64,000 nucleotides of DNA from Solirubrobacter ginsenosidimutans (GCF_027587205.1 NZ_JAPDOD010000027.1:58511-122510); one strand, 5' to 3'; numbered from the stretch's first letter, positions 35,261 to 45,546 are shown. Notes: generated by a model not told the origin, from the sequence alone. Numbers and translations are program-made.

Positions 35261-36079
35261 GTGAATTGGACCTCGGCCGCCGACTACGAAGACATCAAGT
35301 ACGAGCTCAGCGGCGACGGCATCGCGAAGATCACGATCAACCGTCCGGAGGTGCACAACGCGTTCCGGCCGGAGACGCTGATCGAGGTCTCCGACGCGCT
35401 CGAGAAGGCGCGCGAGGACACGACGGTCGGCGTGATCATCTTCACCGGCCAAGGTGACAAGGCCTTCTGCAGCGGCGGCGACCAGCGCGTCCGCGGCGAC
35501 ACGGGCTACGTCCCCGGCGGCCAAGCCGTCGGCCGTTTCCACGTCACCGACCTGCACGTCCAGATCCGCCGCCTCCCCAAGCCCGTGATCGCGATGGTCG
35601 CGGGCTGGGCGATCGGCGGCGGCCAGGTCCTGCATCTTGTCTGCGACCTGACGATCGCCGCCGACAACGCCCGCTTCGGGCAGACCGGCCCCAAGGTCGG
35701 CTCCTTCGACGGCGGCTACGGCGCGAGCCTGCTCAGCCGCCAGATCGGCCCAAAGAAGGCCAAGGAATTCTGGATGCTCTGCCGCCAGTACGACGCGCAG
35801 CAGGCGCTCGACATGGGCCTCGTGAACACCGTCGTCCCGCTCGCGGAACTCGAGACCGAGACGGTCCAGTGGTGCCACGAGATGCTCGCCCTTTCCCCCT
35901 TCGCACTCCGCCTCATAAAGGCGAGTTTTCACGCTGAGGAGGACGGCCTGGGAGGAATCCAGCAGCTGGCGCACGACGCCAACCTGCTCTTTTACGCCAG
36001 CGACGAGGCGAAGGAAGGGCGCGAGGCCTACAAGGCCAAGCGCACCCCGGACTTCGCCCAATTCCCCAAACGGCCTTGA
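35261..36079 (+). CDS. menB: 1,4-Dihydroxy-2-naphthoyl-CoA synthase
   Basis: This 272-residue crotonase-fold enzyme closes the naphthoquinol ring from o-succinylbenzoyl-CoA. Its hallmarks are [11 protein letters not shown], the oxyanion-hole segment [20 protein letters not shown], and the MenB-specific [20 protein letters not shown]. The GTG start carries a TAGGCT -10 box 7 nt upstream. The stop overlaps the TTG start of menA. Confidence 0.95.
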   Translation: MNWTSAADYEDIKYELSGDGIAKITINRPEVHNAFRPETLIEVSDALEKAREDTTVGVIIFTGQGDKAFCSGGDQRVRGDTGYVPGGQAVGRFHVTDLHVQIRRLPKPVIAMVAGWAIGGGQVLHLVCDLTIAADNARFGQTGPKVGSFDGGYGASLLSRQIGPKKAKEFWMLCRQYDAQQALDMGLVNTVVPLAELETETVQWCHEMLALSPFALRLIKASFHAEEDGLGGIQQLAHDANLLFYASDEAKEGREAYKAKRTPDFAQFPKRP

Positions 36080-36966
36080 GCCCGCTCCATATCTGGCTGA
36101 TGGCCGCCCGGCCGCGGACGCTGCCGGCGGCAGCGGCTCCCGTGCTGGTCGGCACCGCCTACGCGGCGACCCTCGGGACCTTCAAGGTCCTGACCTTCAT
36201 CGCGACCCTCCTCGGCGCGCTCCTGATCCAGATCGGGACGAACCTCAGCAACGACTACTCCGACGCGCGCCGCGGCGCGGACACCGAGGACCGACTCGGC
36301 CCCGTCAGGGTGACCGCCGGCGGCCTCGTCCCGCCCAAGCAGGTCCTGATCGCCACCTACGTCGCGTTCGGCCTCGCCGTCCTGGTCGGCGTCTACCTGA
36401 TCGTCACCGCCGGCTGGCAGATCCTCTTGATCGGCGTCCTGTCGATCCTCGCGGGCGTGCTCTACACCGGCGGCCCGCGCCCGTACGGCTACGAGGGACT
36501 CGGCGAGGTCTTCGTCTTCCTCTTCTTCGGGCTCGTGGCGGTGACCGGCACGTTCTTCGCCCAGCGCGAGGAGTTCACCTGGGAGTCGTTCGTCCTGGCC
36601 GTGCCCGTCGGCCTCCTGGCCACCGCGATCCTGATGGTCAACAACACCCGCGACCTCGAGACCGACCGGCGGGCGGGCAAGAAGACGCTCGCGGTCAGGC
36701 TCGGGCGCGAGCGGGCGCGGCTCGGCTACGCGCTGCTGATCTACGGCGCGTTCGCCACCGCCCCGCTGGCCTGGGTCTTCGGCGGCGAGCACCTGACGCC
36801 GTGGCTGCTGCTGCCGTGGCTGGCGCTGCCGATGGCGGCGCCGATCGTCCGGGTCGTCCGCAACCGCGTCGACGGCCCGAGCCTCAACGGCGCGCTCGCC
36901 CGCACCGGCATGCTGCAGCTCGTCTTCTGCGTCCTGTTGAGCGCCGGACTGCTCCTCTCGCGCTGA
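36076..36966 (+). CDS. menA: 1,4-Dihydroxy-2-naphthoate polyprenyltransferase
   Basis: This 296-residue membrane prenyltransferase of the UbiA family attaches the isoprenoid tail. The two Asp-rich motifs are [11 protein letters not shown] (about residues 55-65) and [18 protein letters not shown] (about 192-209), with about eight helices around them. The start is a TTG overlapping the menB stop (TTGA), and its stop overlaps the menC ATG. Confidence 0.92.
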   Translation: MSPLHIWLMAARPRTLPAAAAPVLVGTAYAATLGTFKVLTFIATLLGALLIQIGTNLSNDYSDARRGADTEDRLGPVRVTAGGLVPPKQVLIATYVAFGLAVLVGVYLIVTAGWQILLIGVLSILAGVLYTGGPRPYGYEGLGEVFVFLFFGLVAVTGTFFAQREEFTWESFVLAVPVGLLATAILMVNNTRDLETDRRAGKKTLAVRLGRERARLGYALLIYGAFATAPLAWVFGGEHLTPWLLLPWLALPMAAPIVRVVRNRVDGPSLNGALARTGMLQLVFCVLLSAGLLLSR

Positions 36967-37961
36967 TGGTCAAACTCTCGGTCCGCACGGTCCGGTACGC
37001 GCTGCGCGCGCCGCTCCGGGCGGCCTGGGGCGAGCTGCACGAGCGCGAGACCCTGCGGATCCGCCTGGAGTTCCCGGACGGCATGTACGGCGAGGGCGAG
37101 GCCGCCCCGCTGGAGCCCTACGACGGCGTCTCGCTGGCGTCCGTGAGCGCGGCCATCGACGCCTACGCGGAGGTACTGCGGGGCGTCGAGCCGAGCGCCG
37201 ACCTGCTCGCCGCCTGCAAGGCCGAGCGCGATCTCCCCCAGGCGTTGGCGGCGATCGATCTCGCCCTCTGGGACCATGCGTCCCGGCGCACGCAGACGCC
37301 GCTGGCGAAGCTCATCCACCCGCTGGCCAACGACGAGGTCGCCGTCAACGCGACGATCGGCGCCGACGACCGCGCGGGCGCCGCCGAGGCCGCCTCCACC
37401 GCCGTGCGCGACGGCTTTCGCTGCGTGAAGGTCAAGGTCGGGATCGGCGACGACGCGGGCCGGCTGGCCGCTGTCCGCGCCGCGGTCGGGCCCGACGTCC
37501 TGATCCGGGTGGACGCCAACGGCGCGTGGGCGACGCCCGAGGAGGCGCTCGCGAACCTCCGCGCGCTGGCGCCAGTGGGTCTCGAGCTGTGCGAGGAGCC
37601 CGTCCACGGCGTCGAGGCGCTGCGCGCCGTCGCGTCCGAGTCCCCGGTGCGGATCGCGATGGACGAGACGCACGCGCCCTCCTCCGGCGCCGCCGAGCTC
37701 GTGTGCCTGAAGATCTCGCGCGGCGGCATCTCCGCCGTGCTCGACGATGCGCGCAAGGCGCGTGCGGCGGGCAGCAGCGTCTACCTCACGTCGACGTTCG
37801 ACGGGCCGCTCGGGATCGCCGCCGGCGTGCACGCCGCGGCCGGCCTGCGCATCTCGCGCGCATGCGGTCTGGCCACCCTCCAGAACTTCGCCGAACCCAC
37901 CGGAGCGCCGGAGCCGCGGGGCGGATCGATCGCCGTGCCTTCCGTTCCAGGGTTGGCATGA
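36966..37961 (+). CDS. menC: o-Succinylbenzoate synthase
   Basis: This 331-residue member of the enolase superfamily dehydrates SHCHC to o-succinylbenzoate. It has the first catalytic Lys in FRCVKVKVG, metal ligands in RVDANGAW, ELCEEPV and AMDE, and the second Lys in LVCLKISRGGISAV. It overlaps menA by 1 nt (TGATG), completing a three-gene operon menB-menA-menC. Confidence 0.92.
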   Translation: MVKLSVRTVRYALRAPLRAAWGELHERETLRIRLEFPDGMYGEGEAAPLEPYDGVSLASVSAAIDAYAEVLRGVEPSADLLAACKAERDLPQALAAIDLALWDHASRRTQTPLAKLIHPLANDEVAVNATIGADDRAGAAEAASTAVRDGFRCVKVKVGIGDDAGRLAAVRAAVGPDVLIRVDANGAWATPEEALANLRALAPVGLELCEEPVHGVEALRAVASESPVRIAMDETHAPSSGAAELVCLKISRGGISAVLDDARKARAAGSSVYLTSTFDGPLGIAAGVHAAAGLRISRACGLATLQNFAEPTGAPEPRGGSIAVPSVPGLA

Positions 37962-37963
37962 CG

Positions 37964-37969
37964 TAGGGT
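37964..37969 (+). promoter_or_regulatory. -10 box for the 37977 gene (leaderless type)
   Basis: TAGGGT lies 7 nt before the ATG at 37977 and just after the menC stop. There is no ribosome-binding site in the 7-nt gap. Confidence 0.45.
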
Positions 37970-37976
37970 TTGTTGC

Positions 37977-38228
37977 ATGGCACCGGAATGGCCTGAGACG
38001 CCGGACGACAAGGTCGATCCCGCGCTCGCACCACTCATCGAAGCCGGCGAAGGCGAGAGCGAAGGCTTCGAGCTCGCCGAGAGTGATCTCATCGAGAACA
38101 CCGAGCACGGCGACCAGCACACCACCGATCCGATCATGCGCGACAGCGCAGCGTTCGACTCGCTACTCGAAGAGGACTTCGAGGGCGACGACTACGCAGA
38201 GGCGGACGAAGAAGACAAGGACTGGTAG
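37977..38228 (+). CDS. Small acidic conserved protein (83 aa)
   Basis: This is an 83-residue, strongly acidic protein, probably soluble and partly disordered. It contains EGFELAESDLIENTEHGDQH in the middle and DFEGDDYAEADEEDKDW at the end. Proteins of this look are recurrent in actinobacteria, but I know no function. The leaderless-type start follows TAGGGT. The last 37 nt overlap the convergent menH-like gene. Confidence 0.65.
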   Translation: MAPEWPETPDDKVDPALAPLIEAGEGESEGFELAESDLIENTEHGDQHTTDPIMRDSAAFDSLLEEDFEGDDYAEADEEDKDW

Positions 38229-38938
38229 ATCGCGTCGGCTACCGCGGCCGGCATCTCGAGCTGGACCGCGTGGCCGGCGCCCTCCACCACCACGAGCCGG
38301 GCGTTCGGTAGCCGGGCGAGCATCGCCTCGGCGGTGGCGCGGAACTTCGCGTCGCGCTCGCCGACGACCAGCGTGACCGGGATCGCCAGCTCACCCAGGC
38401 GCTCCCACAGTGGTTCCATCACGCCCGTCCCGAGGCCGCGCAGCGCCGACGCGAGCCCCTGCGGCGTGTTGCGCAGCCGATCGGCGTACGCCGCGGCGGC
38501 GACCCGCTCCGGCTGGCCGGCGAACAGCGACTGCGAGCCCCACTCGCGGGCGAAGGTCTCGATGTCGAGCGTCTCGAGCCGGTCGGCGAGCGCGTCGTCC
38601 GCCGCGCGGCGCTCCGCTCGCGCGGCGGGATCCGCGAGCCCCGGGCTCGCACCCACGAGCACGAGCCGCGTGACGATCTCGGGCCCGAGCGTCAGCGCCG
38701 TGTGCAGGGCGATCCGCCCGCCCATCGAGTAGCCCGCGAGGGTGAACGTCCGCGCCGGCGAAAGGGCGCGAACGTAGGCCGCGCAAGCATCGAAGCTCGG
38801 CGTCCGGTGCGCCGCCTGGCCGTGGCCAGGGAGGTCCGGGACCAGCGCGCGATAGCGTCCCTGCAGCGCCTGCGCCGTCCGCCGCCAACTCTGGCGGGTC
38901 TGTGTGAAGCCATGCAGGAGGACGAGCGCAGGTTCCAT
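38192..38938 (-). CDS. Alpha/beta hydrolase, probable SHCHC synthase (MenH-like)
   Basis: This 248-residue alpha/beta hydrolase has an oxyanion segment LVLLHGFTQTRQSW, nucleophile elbow LAGYSMGGRIALH (Ser about residue 85), the acid region VVGERDAKF and His in VEGAGHAVQLEMP. MenH removes pyruvate from SEPHCHC, the product of MenD. The gene is divergent from menD with only 11 nt between starts, supporting the MenH assignment by context. The ATG at 38938 is preferred to a TTG at 38947. Confidence 0.8.
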   Translation of the reverse strand: MEPALVLLHGFTQTRQSWRRTAQALQGRYRALVPDLPGHGQAAHRTPSFDACAAYVRALSPARTFTLAGYSMGGRIALHTALTLGPEIVTRLVLVGASPGLADPAARAERRAADDALADRLETLDIETFAREWGSQSLFAGQPERVAAAAYADRLRNTPQGLASALRGLGTGVMEPLWERLGELAIPVTLVVGERDAKFRATAEAMLARLPNARLVVVEGAGHAVQLEMPAAVADAIYQSLSSSSASA

Positions 38939-38949
38939 CACGCCCAATC

Positions 38950-40680
38950 ATGCCCGGAACCGACACTTACCTCGGCCTGCGCGCGTTCGTCGACGAACTC
39001 GTGCGCTGCGGCCTGCGCGACGCGATCACCTCCCCCGGCTCGCGTTCCACCCCGCTGGTGCTCACGCTCGCGCGTGAGTCACGCCTGCGCGCCACGTCCC
39101 ACCTGGACGAGCGGAGCGCGGCCTTCTTCGCCCTCGGCCTGGCCAAGGCGACCGGCATTCCCGCCGTGCTCGCCTGCACGAGCGGCACCGCCGCCGCCAA
39201 CTACGCCCCCGCGGTGATCGAGGCGCATGAGGCGCGCGTCCCGCTGATCGTGCTGACCGCCGATCGCCCGCCCGAGCTGCGCGACGTCGGCGCCGGGCAG
39301 ACGATCGACCAGGTCAAGCTCTACGGCACCGCCGCCAAGTGGTACTTCGAGGTCGACGACCACCCGGCGTCCGCGGCCCGCGTGCGCTGGCTGCGGCAGG
39401 TCGCCTGCCGCGCGTTCTACACGGCGATCGACGGCCGGCCCGGTCCGGTGCACCTGAACTTCGCGCTGCGCGAGCCGCTGGTGCCCGACGGCGACGGCGT
39501 GCCGGACGTCGACATCGCTCCCGGCCGGGAAGGCGGGCGGCCGTGGGTGACGCGGCCGCTGACGCTGCACCGGGCGTCGCCGCGGCTGCTGGAGGGCCTC
39601 GAGAGCGAGCTGCTGACGCGGCCCAAGATCGTCGTCGTCGCCGGGCGGGCGGAGCGCGACCCGCGCCTGGCCGAGACGATCGCCGCCTTCGCGGAACGGG
39701 CCGGCGTGCCGTTGCTGGCGGAACCGCTCTCCGGCGCCCGCCGCGGCCCCGTCGCGATCGCCCACTACGACGCGCTGCTGCGCGATCCCGACTGGGCGGC
39801 GCGACACACACCGGACCTCGTCCTGCGCTTCGGCGACCTCCCGACCTCCAAGCCGCTGCGCACCTGGCTTGCCGGCTTGGACGGCGCGTTGCAGATCGCG
39901 TTCGACGCGGAGAGCGCGTGGCAGGACCCCGCGGGTGTCGTGGCCACGATCGTCAGCGCCGATCCGCGCGCGACGCTCGAGACGCTCACCGGCAAGCTCC
40001 CGCGCAAGCGCAAGGACACGTCGTGGCTCGACGACTGGCATGACGCCGACCGGGCGGCTTCGCGGGCGATCGCCGAGATCGTCGGTCCGGCGGGGCTCAA
40101 CGAGCCGCGCGTCGCGGCCGAGCTCGGCACGCTCCTGCCGGCCGAGGCGACGCTCGTCGTCGCGTCCTCGATGCCGATCCGCGACGTCGAGACGTTCTTC
40201 CCCGCCCGTGAGGCGCCCTTCCGCGTGCTCTCCAACCGGGGGGCGAACGGGATCGACGGGACGGTCGCGACCGCCTTCGGGGTCGCGGCGGCCGGAGGCG
40301 GCCTGACCGTGCTGCTGATCGGGGACGTCGCCCTCGCCCACGACGTCGGCAGCCTGCTCGCCGCGTCCCGCCTCGGCCTGAAGCTCGTGATCGTGCTGAT
40401 CGACAACGACGGCGGCGGCATCTTCCACTTCCTTCCGGCCGCCGGCCAGGGCGCGGCGTTCGTCGAGCACATCGCGACCCCGCACGGACTCGACTTCGCC
40501 CACGCCGCCGCGCTCTACGGCGTCGGCTACGAGCGGGCCGCGGACGTCGACAGCTTCCGCGCGGCCCTCAGCCGCGCCGCCGTCGCCGAGCGGACGACGA
40601 TCATCTGCGTCCGGACCAACCGCGAGAACAACGTCGATCTGCACCGCCGCGTCTGGGAGTCCGTCCGAGCCGCCACGTAA
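38950..40680 (+). CDS. menD: 2-Succinyl-5-enolpyruvyl-6-hydroxy-3-cyclohexene-1-carboxylate synthase
   Basis: This 576-residue ThDP enzyme joins isochorismate and 2-oxoglutarate. It has SPGSRSTPLVLTLARE, the catalytic Glu in SHLDERSAAFFALGLAKATG, ASSMPIRDVETFF, and the ThDP-binding GDVALAHDVGSLLA...NDGGGIFHFLP. The length is normal for MenD. It is divergent from the MenH-like gene. It is followed 12 nt later by a small unknown gene whose -10 box (TAATTT) overlaps the menD stop codon. Confidence 0.93.
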   Translation: MPGTDTYLGLRAFVDELVRCGLRDAITSPGSRSTPLVLTLARESRLRATSHLDERSAAFFALGLAKATGIPAVLACTSGTAAANYAPAVIEAHEARVPLIVLTADRPPELRDVGAGQTIDQVKLYGTAAKWYFEVDDHPASAARVRWLRQVACRAFYTAIDGRPGPVHLNFALREPLVPDGDGVPDVDIAPGREGGRPWVTRPLTLHRASPRLLEGLESELLTRPKIVVVAGRAERDPRLAETIAAFAERAGVPLLAEPLSGARRGPVAIAHYDALLRDPDWAARHTPDLVLRFGDLPTSKPLRTWLAGLDGALQIAFDAESAWQDPAGVVATIVSADPRATLETLTGKLPRKRKDTSWLDDWHDADRAASRAIAEIVGPAGLNEPRVAAELGTLLPAEATLVVASSMPIRDVETFFPAREAPFRVLSNRGANGIDGTVATAFGVAAAGGGLTVLLIGDVALAHDVGSLLAASRLGLKLVIVLIDNDGGGIFHFLPAAGQGAAFVEHIATPHGLDFAHAAALYGVGYERAADVDSFRAALSRAAVAERTTIICVRTNRENNVDLHRRVWESVRAAT

Positions 40681-40692
40681 TTTTCCGCGCCT

Positions 40693-40950
40693 ATGGCCGA
40701 CGCCCAGACCACGCTGATCGAGGTGGACGCCACCGCTCCGTCGACCCGGCGGACGACGTCCAAGGGCATCGGCCCGGGCGACATCGTCGAGATCGACAAG
40801 CGCGGCCGCCGCTTCCACGCGCTGGTCACCGAACTCGAACAGCTCGAGACCGGCCGCTTCGAACTCGTCCTACGCCCGCTCGACTCGCGCATCTCCTACC
40901 GCACCGCCTCGGTTCGAGAAGTGATCGAAGTGTGGCGCCGGGCACGCTAA
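40693..40950 (+). CDS. Hypothetical protein (85 aa)
   Basis: This 85-residue, mostly beta protein contains GPGDIVEIDKRGRRFHALVTELEQ and RPLDSRISYRTASVREVIEVWRR, perhaps a small SH3- or KOW-like barrel. I do not recognise a family. TAATTT at 40678-40683 lies 9 nt before the ATG. The same TAATTTTC string follows this gene's own stop and precedes the next one. Confidence 0.55.
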   Translation: MADAQTTLIEVDATAPSTRRTTSKGIGPGDIVEIDKRGRRFHALVTELEQLETGRFELVLRPLDSRISYRTASVREVIEVWRRAR

Positions 40951-40953
40951 TTT
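40948..40953 (+). promoter_or_regulatory. -10 box before the PRC-barrel gene
   Basis: TAATTT overlaps the stop of the preceding gene and lies 7 nt before a CTG at 40961. This is the same spacing as other leaderless starts in the window. Confidence 0.4.
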
Positions 40954-40960
40954 TCAGATC

Positions 40961-41287
40961 CTGAGCGACGACGACCCACAGATCGGCTACCAGGCCCTCC
41001 CCCGCGGCGTCGCGATCGTGACGACCGACGGCGTCACCATCGGCACCGTCGACAAGGTCCTGGACAACGCCCGCGAGCACATCTTCGACGGCATCGTCGT
41101 CAAGACCGACACGGGCCGCCGCTTCGTCGACGCCCCCGAGGTCGCCCGCATCTCGCTGCGCCAGGTCAACCTCACGATCGACTTCGCGCAGGCGTCGCAG
41201 CTCCCCGAGTACAGCGGCACGCTGGGATCGGTGGACACCAAGGTCCGCCGTAGCGGCCGGCGCTGGTGGCGCCGGCTCTTTCGCTAG
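40961..41287 (+). CDS. PRC-barrel-like protein, probable CTG start
   Basis: This is a 108-residue protein if started at CTG 40961. The first canonical start in frame is GTG 41018, but the 19 codons before it (SDDDPQIGYQALPRGVAIV) continue the PRC-barrel N-terminal strand that the family has. No ATG, GTG or TTG occurs in that frame after the upstream TGA. Body motifs are VTIGTVDKVLDNAREHIFDG and GRRFVDAPEVARISLRQV, then a basic tail RRSGRRWWRRLFR. PRC barrels bind RNA-processing or photosynthetic partners; the role here is unknown. It converges on menF, with stops sharing CTAG. Confidence 0.6.
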   Translation: MSDDDPQIGYQALPRGVAIVTTDGVTIGTVDKVLDNAREHIFDGIVVKTDTGRRFVDAPEVARISLRQVNLTIDFAQASQLPEYSGTLGSVDTKVRRSGRRWWRRLFR

Positions 41288-42720
41288 CCGGCGAGAATCG
41301 GGAGCAGCGCTCCCAGCTTGATCTCGGTCTCGTTGAGCTCGGAGGCAGGATCGGAGTCGCGGACCACACCCACGCCCGCGTAGAGCCGCGCCTCGTGGCC
41401 GCGTAGGAGCGCGCAGCGCAGCGCGACGCAGAACTCGCCGTCGTCGTTGGCGTCCGTCCAGCCGACGGCGCCCGCGTACCAGCCGCGGTCCAAGCCCTCC
41501 AACACCGGGATCTGGGGTGCGGCGGCGGCGTGGGGCTCGCCGCCGACGGCGGGGGTCGGGTGCAGCAACCCGGCGAGCTCGACCGCGCTCAAAGGCTGGG
41601 CGAGCTGCGCGCGGATCGGGGTGGCGAGGTGCTGGATGTTCGCGACCTTGATCAGGGTCGGCTCGTCCGGGGTGGCGACCCAGACCGAGTGCGGGCGCAG
41701 CGCGCGGGCGATGCGGCGGACGACGATCGCCTGCTCCTCGCGATCCTTGCGCGACTGCAGCAGCTGCTCGCCGAGGTGGTCGTCGACGGCGGGATCGGCG
41801 GAGCGGCGCGTCGAGCCGGCCAGCGCGACGGTCTGCGCGCGCTGGCCGTCGCGGCGGATCAGCAGCTCGGGCGAGGCGGCGACGAAGGCCGCGTCACCGC
41901 GTCCGGCGCAGAAGACGTAGCACGACTCAAAGCCCGACCGCAGCACGCCGAAGACGGCCGCGGCGTCGTGCGGCGTGGGCGCGTGGACGGTGACCTCCCG
42001 CGCGAGCACGATCTTCTCGAAGGCGCCCGCGCGGATGCGTTCAACCGCACGCGCGACCGCGCCCTCGTAGTGCTCGGGCGGGGCGACCGAGTCGACGCGG
42101 AAGCGCCCGACCGGCGCCGGGTCCAGCAGCGGCAGCGGCTCCAGACGCAACCTCGCCGCGCGGGCCTCCAAGCGGGCCGCGAGCTCCTCGGCCACGTCGT
42201 CGGGGGCGACCAGTGCGGCCAGCGTCAGGCGAACGTCGTCCCCGCGCCGCGCCAGCGCCACCTCCGGCACGATCAGGTCCGCCGCGTCGAACCCCGCCCA
42301 GTGCGGCGCGTGGCCGCCGTCAGGCGCGAACGCGAAGCCACCCACCGCCACCAGCCCCGCGCCCGGAGGCCCGTCGGGCGGATCGGCGACCGCGCCCGCC
42401 GTCAGCTCCCGCCAGGCCGTCGCGACCCGCTTGAAGCGATCGGGCCCTGAGGAGACGAGCCGCGTGACGGTCCCCAGCGCCGCGATCGCGGAGCGGTCGC
42501 GATCCGGCTGCTCGAAGCAGAACCAGTCCTCGCCGTCCACCCGCGACGCGAACACCACGGCGCTCGGATCGACCGACGCGCCGACGCGGGTCGTGAAGCC
42601 CACCAGCACCGGCCGCCCCGCCCGCCGAGCCCGGCGCACGGCACGCTCGACACGTGCCCGCAGCGCCTGGGCATCGACGGCCAGCCCGCCGCCGGGCAGG
42701 AGATGACCGAGTTGGGTCAG
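41284..42720 (-). CDS. menF: Isochorismate synthase
   Basis: This chorismate-binding enzyme of up to 478 residues converts chorismate to isochorismate, the entry step of menaquinone synthesis. The C-terminal half has FEKIVLAREVTV, AASPELLIRRDGQ, TVALAGSTRRSADPAVDDHL, the IQHLATPI region and LLHPTPAVGGEP. The start is uncertain: a CTG at 42720 overlaps the ilvN stop (CTGA), and the first GTG is at 42639. The frame also stays open into ilvN to 42822. It follows ilvB-ilvN in the same direction and is probably co-transcribed. Confidence 0.87.
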   Translation of the reverse strand: MTQLGHLLPGGGLAVDAQALRARVERAVRRARRAGRPVLVGFTTRVGASVDPSAVVFASRVDGEDWFCFEQPDRDRSAIAALGTVTRLVSSGPDRFKRVATAWRELTAGAVADPPDGPPGAGLVAVGGFAFAPDGGHAPHWAGFDAADLIVPEVALARRGDDVRLTLAALVAPDDVAEELAARLEARAARLRLEPLPLLDPAPVGRFRVDSVAPPEHYEGAVARAVERIRAGAFEKIVLAREVTVHAPTPHDAAAVFGVLRSGFESCYVFCAGRGDAAFVAASPELLIRRDGQRAQTVALAGSTRRSADPAVDDHLGEQLLQSRKDREEQAIVVRRIARALRPHSVWVATPDEPTLIKVANIQHLATPIRAQLAQPLSAVELAGLLHPTPAVGGEPHAAAAPQIPVLEGLDRGWYAGAVGWTDANDDGEFCVALRCALLRGHEARLYAGVGVVRDSDPASELNETEIKLGALLPILAG

Positions 42721-43274
42721 GTCTCGCCCCGCCCACGCGAGATGGCGATCTCGCCGGTGCGCGCCATCTCGATCAGGCCGAACGGGCGGACCATCCGCTC
42801 GAACGCCTCGATCTTGTCCCACGACCCCGTGACCTCGATGATCACCGAGCGCTTGGACACGTCGATGATCTTCCCGCGGAAGATCTCGACCATCTGCATG
42901 ACCTCCGCGCGGGTGGAGCCGTCGGCGGCGACCTTGAAGAGCGCCAGCTCGCGCGCGACCGTCTCGGTCGGCTCCAGGTCGCGGATCTTGATGACGTTGA
43001 CCAGCTTGTGCAGCTGCTTGGTCACCTGGTCGATCGGGTGCGTCGCGCCGTCGAGCGTGATCGTGATGCGCGAGAGCGTCGGGTCGTCGGTCGGACCGAC
43101 CGCCAGCGTGTCGATGTTGAACCCGCGTCGCGCGAACAGGCCCGCGATGCGGGTCAATACGCCCGGCTTGTTCTCGACCAGGATCGAGAGGATGTGCTTG
43201 CGGCCGGTGCGCAGGCCGACGGACGCCTCCAGCTCCTCGAGCGAGAGGATCTCCTTGGTTCCAGGTTCACCCAC
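42717..43274 (-). CDS. ilvN: Acetolactate synthase small (regulatory) subunit
   Basis: This 185-residue subunit has an N-terminal ACT domain (HILSILVENKPGVLTRIAGLFARRGFNIDTLAVG, about residues 26-60) that binds valine, and a C-terminal ALS_ss_C domain ending FGLIEMARTGEIAISRG. The first 20 residues are an extra charged segment. The GTG start is 3 nt after the ilvB stop. It activates IlvB and gives it feedback inhibition. Confidence 0.94.
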   Translation of the reverse strand: MGEPGTKEILSLEELEASVGLRTGRKHILSILVENKPGVLTRIAGLFARRGFNIDTLAVGPTDDPTLSRITITLDGATHPIDQVTKQLHKLVNVIKIRDLEPTETVARELALFKVAADGSTRAEVMQMVEIFRGKIIDVSKRSVIIEVTGSWDKIEAFERMVRPFGLIEMARTGEIAISRGRGET

Positions 43275-43277
43275 GGG

Positions 43278-44960
<1,683 letters not shown>

Positions 44961-45045
44961 CCGTAACTCAGCTCCTTCTTGCAGCGGGGGGTCTCGGGGG
45001 ACGGCAGCCCCCCGGCCAAATCCACGAAGTGGAACAGCGAGTTTA
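44961..45045 (-). promoter_or_regulatory. ilvB leader with candidate -10 box and G/C-run hairpin
   Basis: On the minus strand TAAACT (45045 to 45040) could be a -10 box. It is followed by GGGGGG, CCCCC and CCCCCC runs within 30 nt, so two alternative G-C hairpins are possible before the AAGGAG of ilvB. No leader peptide rich in Val, Leu or Ile codons is visible. Attenuation is therefore only a possibility. Confidence 0.35.
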
Positions 45046-45330
45046 GCTTCGCTGGAGCGCCGCGGATTCCGGCTCGATTCCCACCTCGGGGAAGTCGAGA
45101 TCCGTCCCGCAGCGCATGCACATCGCGTCGTGCAGCTTGACGACCTTCCCGCAGGTCGGGCACTGGCGCCGCACTTCGTCGCGTTCGGAGCGGTACGCGA
45201 GTGCGACGACGAGTCCGATCACCGGCACGACGGCGCCGATGATCGCCCAGATGAAGAACGACGAACCGCGTATGCGACCCACGATCCCGGTCATCAGACC
45301 GAACCAGATCGCGAGCAGCAGGTAGATCAC
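45043..45330 (-). CDS. Small membrane protein with C-terminal zinc ribbon
   Basis: This 95-residue protein has two membrane helices (IYLLLAIWFGLMTGIVG and FFIWAIIGAVVPVIGLVVAL, residues 2-45). A four-Cys zinc ribbon follows, CPTCGKVVKLHDAMCMRCG (about 57-75), then an acidic tail. The GTG at 45330 overlaps the stop of the upstream small membrane protein (GTGA), so the two act as a pair. The function is unknown. Confidence 0.7.
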   Translation of the reverse strand: MIYLLLAIWFGLMTGIVGRIRGSSFFIWAIIGAVVPVIGLVVALAYRSERDEVRRQCPTCGKVVKLHDAMCMRCGTDLDFPEVGIEPESAALQRS

Positions 45331-45512
45331 AGGTTGCGCAAGGCCCAGAGCACCGCCCAGATGACTCCGGCGATCAGCAGCAGGCCGAAGACCAGGGAGA
45401 CAAGGCCGGCAAGAGCCGCGACGACGAACTTGAACAGGAGGATCGCGACGAACGCCACGATGATCCACGCGATCGCCTTACGGACGAGGGAGCCAGACGA
45501 GGATTTGCCCAT
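45327..45512 (-). CDS. Small membrane protein (about 61 aa)
   Basis: This protein has a short basic N-terminus (MGKSSSGSLVRK) and then two hydrophobic helices separated by Gly (IAWIIVAFVAILLFKFVVA and LVFGLLLIAGVIWAVLW). It overlaps the zinc-ribbon membrane gene by 4 nt. The start is ATG 45512; a TTG at 45521 with GAGG upstream is an alternative. The function is unknown. Confidence 0.6.
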   Translation of the reverse strand: MGKSSSGSLVRKAIAWIIVAFVAILLFKFVVAALAGLVSLVFGLLLIAGVIWAVLWALRNL

Positions 45513-45546
45513 GCCGGGCAATGTACCTCGCCTGACTCAAGAAGCG

